DNA of 64,000 nucleotides, taken from contig LADV01000130.1 of the NCBI GenBank assembly GCA_000961805.1, positions 4,041-68,040 on the forward strand, written 5' to 3'. The position numbers and the translations under genes were made by a program. Numbering within the stretch: position 1 is the stretch's first letter; each line of letters opens with the position of its first letter. Below are positions 60,464 to 64,000 of the stretch, in pieces. The DNA comes from Peptococcaceae bacterium BRH_c23. Its GTDB lineage: Bacteria; Bacillota_B; Desulfitobacteriia; Desulfitobacteriales; Desulfitobacteriaceae. The notes under the pieces are model-generated. The model was given only the letters and a program-made list of their open reading frames with translations, searched no databases and was not told the DNA's origin.

Positions 60464-61579
60464 ATGAACAGAGATGCTCATTTCTATGCTGTTTTAGCGT
60501 TTTGTCGAGCCTGTGGGTTTAAGAAAGAAAGTGCTCACATTATCGCCTATGCGTCTCAATTAGTGGATGATGCCAAAATAAATCTGATTTACTTTAAGAA
60601 ATCAGGTCATAATGTCGAGCATGAGCTTGTTGATAACCGGCTAGCTTTTTTTAATATGGCTACTTGTCATTCTTACTTCCGGATAAAAACCTTTAATTAT
60701 GAGGCTTTGATCAACAACACGTGTGCTTTTCATTTTGTCCCAGGATGTAAAGGTGAGAACTTTACCCAAAAACTTCGTTGCGGAGAAGAGTCCCCTGTCA
60801 TTTTAGATATTTTAAGTGATGCTTTTCACGAACGAGACTTAATTAAACTGGGCATTGTTCTACATGCTTACGCGGATACGTTTGCGCACCAAGGGTTCAG
60901 TGGCCTGGTGAGCAAAGTTAATGATATTAAGAGTTGTGAGGCTCAATCCAAAGTCTCTTGGGGGTTGATAGACCGTTCTATAAATTTTGTTAAGCAATTA
61001 AATCAGGATAGATTCGAGACGTATTTTGACCATTTTAGGCCTGCCTATGGACACTGCCAAGCCATGGACTATCCTGACCTCCCTTACCTGAAATGGTCGT
61101 ATGACTATGATTATAGTGATGAATTTAATGGTTCTTATGAGAACGTTGAAATTGATAATAAAGAACGCTATCAGCGTGCTTTCCGGAGCATTAAAAGGCA
61201 TGTGGAACAGTATTTAACACAACATCCTCAATTCTTGGACCAAAATCTAAAGTTTAAGAACTTTGAGCTGCTTATGAATGCACTCACCTTGGAAGGGACG
61301 GATCAGCAACGGGAGTCGAATTGGCAAAGACTCATGATTGAACAAGGGTTATTTACTAAGACCGACAGTTGCTTGTTTAGCTATGAAGAGGATCAGTGGT
61401 TGAAAGAAGCCTTCAGTAATTATGATCGAAAACGTTTTGATAATCGTACGGTTGAGGGGGTTCAACTGGCAAGTGATTTTAGGAATTCGAACTGGTATGG
61501 GTTTTATAGAGCGGTTAAGTGGTATAAGAAAAAATTCTTCCAATACTGTAGTAACTATCGTTTAAGCATTCCAAATTAA
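60464..61579 (+). CDS. DUF6765 family protein
   Basis: About 371 residues from ATG 60464 (AAGGAGGG 7 nt upstream). NRDAHFYAVLAFCRACGFKKESAHIIAYASQLVDDAK at the start and IVLHAYADTFAHQGFSG near residue 155 are family hallmarks; the paired His and Asp residues resemble the metal sites of zinc-dependent phospholipase C-like helical folds. Cellular role is unknown. It is divergent from the DUF4474 gene with a short shared promoter region. Confidence 0.78.
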   Translation: MNRDAHFYAVLAFCRACGFKKESAHIIAYASQLVDDAKINLIYFKKSGHNVEHELVDNRLAFFNMATCHSYFRIKTFNYEALINNTCAFHFVPGCKGENFTQKLRCGEESPVILDILSDAFHERDLIKLGIVLHAYADTFAHQGFSGLVSKVNDIKSCEAQSKVSWGLIDRSINFVKQLNQDRFETYFDHFRPAYGHCQAMDYPDLPYLKWSYDYDYSDEFNGSYENVEIDNKERYQRAFRSIKRHVEQYLTQHPQFLDQNLKFKNFELLMNALTLEGTDQQRESNWQRLMIEQGLFTKTDSCLFSYEEDQWLKEAFSNYDRKRFDNRTVEGVQLASDFRNSNWYGFYRAVKWYKKKFFQYCSNYRLSIPN

Positions 61580-61620
61580 TGTGTAATCTTTATTATCAAT
61601 ACTCGCAGTTTAGTTAAAAT

Positions 61621-61680
61621 TATTTCTGGACTGATTAATCGCCGGGTTTTAATATTGATAGTATAGCCGCTGAGTACACA
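61621..61680 (+). pseudogene. Decayed ilvN fragment
   Basis: About 58 bp, from ATTTCTGGACTGATTAATCG to GCCGCTGAGTACACA, match the ilvN start region (58944-59010) at about 80 percent. One base is lost in the GTTTT run, breaking the frame after ISGLINRRV. It is a remnant of a second acetolactate synthase small-subunit gene. Confidence 0.75.
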
Positions 61681-61713
61681 CATATTATCGCATCATCCTT
61701 GAATGTAAGGAAA

Positions 61714-61768
61714 AAGATATGCTATAGATTCAAGTGAGTGCTTACTCGTTCTATAGCATATCTTTTTT
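61714..61768 (+). terminator. Terminator hairpin
   Basis: AAGATATGCTATAGA pairs with TCTATAGCATATCTT, then TTTT. It may have ended the lost ilvN-containing operon. Confidence 0.8.
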
Positions 61769-61855
61769 CAATTGTACGGTTAAATAGATGATGAGTTAGG
61801 TTTAAAATGGAAGGGAGGTAGAAAGGTTTAGTGATCCGTCAAAACTGACGTAATT

Positions 61856-63028
61856 CTAGAAGGCTGCTTTATAGAGGCTAATAAAATCTTCAACAAAGCC
61901 TTGTCTTGGATTGGTAAAGAAACAGATATCTTTTAAGGCATTCTGAGAGAGTGGTTCAATATCACCTTCCATTAGCCCCATCTCACTTAATTTGCCGGGG
62001 ATTTCGATTTTGGAACGTAATTTATTAATTGAGTCAATAATTAAGTCAACAGCTTGTGACCTGTTATGGGTAATAATCCCCATGGCTTCACATATTTTCA
62101 GGATTCTTTGTTCAGGTATGGAGACGGAATTGAACTCAAACACATAAGGCAGCAAGACAGCGTTATAGCAACCATGGGTTTGATTATAAAATCCACCCAA
62201 TTGATGTGCCATACAATGCACATAGCCCAGTCCGGCATTATTAAAGGCCATGCCAGCCATAATATTTGCAAACATCATCTTTTCCCTGGCTTCCAGATCA
62301 TTGCCATTCTCATAGGCCCTCGGAAGATACTCAAAAGCCAGTTTTAGTGCTTCAAGTGCTAAAGAATCTGTGATAGGAGAAGCTTCTGTCGATACATAAG
62401 CTTCTATGGCATGGGAAACAACATCAATACCTGAGCTGGCAGTAACTTCTTTGGGCATAGATGTCATAAATATGGGGTCGTTGACTGTAATAAATGGTGT
62501 TAGAAAAGGCGAAGAGATCGTCATTTTTACCTTTCTAGAATTATCTGTTATTATGGCAACCATCGTTAATTCGGCTGCCGATCCTGCGGTTGTATTGATA
62601 GCAATTTGCGGTATTGCTGGTTTGGTTACTTTATTATATCCTTCATAATCAATGATTGAACCGCCATTCGTAGCTACTGTAGCGATTGCTTTGGCACAGT
62701 CATGATTTGTTCCGCCGCCGATGGAAATTATCAATTTGTAGTTTCGTTTAAAGATATTAAGTCCTTTTTTGAGATAAGTCAAACCGTCCTCTACAAAAGA
62801 AACCGTAGGGTTTGGATGTAATATTCCGTCAAAAATATCATAGGAGATAAATAAATTCTTTAAGATTTTTTCCACATTTTCAACATATCCAAGACTTATC
62901 ATGTTTTTATCTGTAACAATCAGGACTTTGCTCAGCTTCCATGACAATAATTCATTAGGAAGGTCTTTGATAGCACCGATACCGATAAGATTTGTTTTTG
63001 GCAAAATAAAATTATGTGTGTTTTCCAA
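61856..63028 (-). CDS. Iron-containing (type III) alcohol dehydrogenase
   Basis: 390 residues. NAD-binding ISIGGGTNHDCAKAIA (the usual GGGSxxD reads GGGTNHD) near residue 100, and Fe ligands in SSGIDVVSHAIEAY and VHCMAHQLGGFYNQTHGCYNAVLLPYV. Catalyses NAD(P)H-linked reduction of an aldehyde, in the manner of butanol or 1,3-propanediol dehydrogenases. The start has GGAGG about ten nt upstream on the minus strand. A small membrane-protein gene lies just upstream. Confidence 0.9.
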   Translation of the reverse strand: MENTHNFILPKTNLIGIGAIKDLPNELLSWKLSKVLIVTDKNMISLGYVENVEKILKNLFISYDIFDGILHPNPTVSFVEDGLTYLKKGLNIFKRNYKLIISIGGGTNHDCAKAIATVATNGGSIIDYEGYNKVTKPAIPQIAINTTAGSAAELTMVAIITDNSRKVKMTISSPFLTPFITVNDPIFMTSMPKEVTASSGIDVVSHAIEAYVSTEASPITDSLALEALKLAFEYLPRAYENGNDLEAREKMMFANIMAGMAFNNAGLGYVHCMAHQLGGFYNQTHGCYNAVLLPYVFEFNSVSIPEQRILKICEAMGIITHNRSQAVDLIIDSINKLRSKIEIPGKLSEMGLMEGDIEPLSQNALKDICFFTNPRQGFVEDFISLYKAAF

Positions 63029-63107
63029 CTAGTATACCCTCCGTTATTGGTGATGTTACTCAATATGATGTTGGAAATTGTAAGTTACCGCTCTAATTTA
63101 TTAGATT

Positions 63108-63575
63108 CTACTCCTCTTGTTTTACTTGTATGAAACTATTCAATTTATAATAACCCCACGTTGCTATTGAAAACCAAACAGCAAAACCAAATAAAGGTAA
63201 CCAAATCCTACTGGAGGATTTTAAGATACCCAAATCGATGACCATATTATAATACACTGAGGAAAAAAAGATCCCGCCAACAGCGAATATATAATTTAAT
63301 GGCTTTTGTTTTGGCAAAAAATAAAAATATAATATAAAAAATATTGACCATGTTATATTTGCAAAAATATGTACGCCTATGAATCCAAAAGGTCCGTAAT
63401 TTATCCAAGAAAATAATCCAGTGACATATCCAAAACTATGCACCAAAACATCTATCATTCCACCAAAAATGATTCCATAAATAGACAAACGTTGGATTTC
63501 GTTTCTCGGTACATTCGCTATTACGATTAATGCGAAAATTAATGTAAAGATTGGATAGATAAAGTATTTGGGCAT
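63108..63575 (-). CDS. Small multi-pass membrane protein, unknown family (CBO0543-like)
   Basis: 155 residues with five hydrophobic segments and conserved-looking VPRNEIQRLSIYGIIFGGMIDVLVHSFGY, as in uncharacterised CBO0543-type proteins of spore formers. Only a weak assignment. The codons are more A/T-rich than those of the neighbouring genes. A GGGGATAGGAGA stretch precedes the ATG on the minus strand. Confidence 0.65.
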   Translation of the reverse strand: MPKYFIYPIFTLIFALIVIANVPRNEIQRLSIYGIIFGGMIDVLVHSFGYVTGLFSWINYGPFGFIGVHIFANITWSIFFILYFYFLPKQKPLNYIFAVGGIFFSSVYYNMVIDLGILKSSSRIWLPLFGFAVWFSIATWGYYKLNSFIQVKQEE

Positions 63576-64000
63576 TGTCTCCTATCCCCTTTATATTACT
63601 GACTTTGGATTAATTTAGAATATCCGTTATCCACGTTTAATATTCTGTCGATAACTGTATTTGAGTTGAACATATAGTAATAGCTCATTCATAGTGAACT
63701 CGTTCAACTAAAGTTGAACGTCGAGACTTCGGTGACATAAGTATCCAGTGACGATAGTGTCCAGTGGACATTATCGCCGAAAGCGCACAACCCTTAACGA
63801 ATACTATCGCGCTGAAGGATTACTTATGCCGAGGGCGCAGATCCACTGACGAATACTTTCGCAACCTAGGATGGAGTCTACCTCCTTCGCCGCAAAGTGT
63901 TTTTTGGGGGAAAGGCGGCTCGGCGATACTCTATCCTACGCCAGTAAGTATTTCTTTTGGGATCACGGCTTCGGCGATACTCTCCACCGGAGACTATCGT
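63576..64000. repeat. Repeat-rich right edge of the window
   Basis: No gene. It contains GTTCAAC/GTTGAAC (63702-63719), two units of the 33324 repeat (63774-63805, 63812-63856) and one unit of the 46393 repeat (63930-63968), with CGGAGACTATCG at the very end. These repeats recur in alternating orientations with many short palindromes. The element may continue past the window. Confidence 0.65.

Overview
The window looks like a chromosomal piece of an anaerobic, endospore-forming Firmicute of the Peptococcaceae type (Desulfosporosinus or Desulfitobacterium-like). This is inferred from gene content: a spoVA germination operon with DUF1657 and YetF-type genes, a clostridial glycogen cluster with glgC and glgD, a c-di-AMP riboswitch in front of an NlpC/P60 hydrolase, sulfur-oxyanion-type transporters (SulP remnant, DASS permease, TauE exporter), an iron-dependent alcohol dehydrogenase, AT-rich intergenic DNA and strong Shine-Dalgarno sites. 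No rRNA, tRNA, CRISPR array, intact insertion sequence or phage gene was seen.

Layout. 0-8 kb: carbon-acid metabolism genes (FAA hydrolase, D-2-hydroxyacid dehydrogenase), a DUF401 permease, a LysM/G5/NlpC cell-wall hydrolase under a c-di-AMP riboswitch, an SPFH protein, a methyltransferase, and remnants of a DapA-family aldolase and an XdhC protein. 8-11.5 kb: three tandem, overlapping M42 aminopeptidases, bracketed by inverted copies of one 27-bp palindrome. 11.5-12.5 kb: a long non-coding interval with a consensus promoter, a tandem 16-17 bp repeat, a 15-bp inverted repeat closing about 645 nt, and a terminator; it is a candidate large structured RNA. 12.8-18.3 kb: threonine aldolase, NhaC antiporter, ferredoxin, a DUF4177 microprotein, an ABC-F ATPase and a small membrane protein. 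18.6-30.6 kb: a complete glycogen synthesis and degradation cluster, glgB-glgP-glgC-glgD-glgA followed by a fused debranching enzyme/4-alpha-glucanotransferase. 31 kb: an HD-GYP protein.

32-48 kb is the unusual part. Four paralogues of a protein family I do not recognise are interspersed with a sigma-54 response regulator, a histidine kinase, a DASS anion permease, a TauE-family exporter with a membrane partner, two universal-stress-like genes (one broken at a run of nine G) and several orphan small genes. Upstream regions here share two repeated blocks. One is a 5' block with an ATGATAAyCTTTA motif, in two copies a TGTGA-N6-TCACA palindrome, and an AAGGAGG-like sequence. The other is a 3' hairpin element found five times with compensatory base changes; in three copies a minus-strand extended -10 box lies beside it. 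The transporters suggest sulfate, sulfite or organic-anion uptake and efflux, but the role of the family is unknown.

48-64 kb: DUF3006 and a secreted metallo-beta-lactamase-fold protein, a spoVA2mob-like operon (DUF1657, YetF, spoVAC, spoVAD, spoVAE, DUF1657), an ABC exporter pair, an MFS transporter, ilvBN, DUF4474 and DUF6765 proteins, an Fe-alcohol dehydrogenase and a small membrane protein. Broken genes (MFS, MarR, an ilvN copy) and dispersed palindromic repeats are common here and at the right edge. The window is thus a mosaic of intact operons separated by deletion scars and repeat elements.
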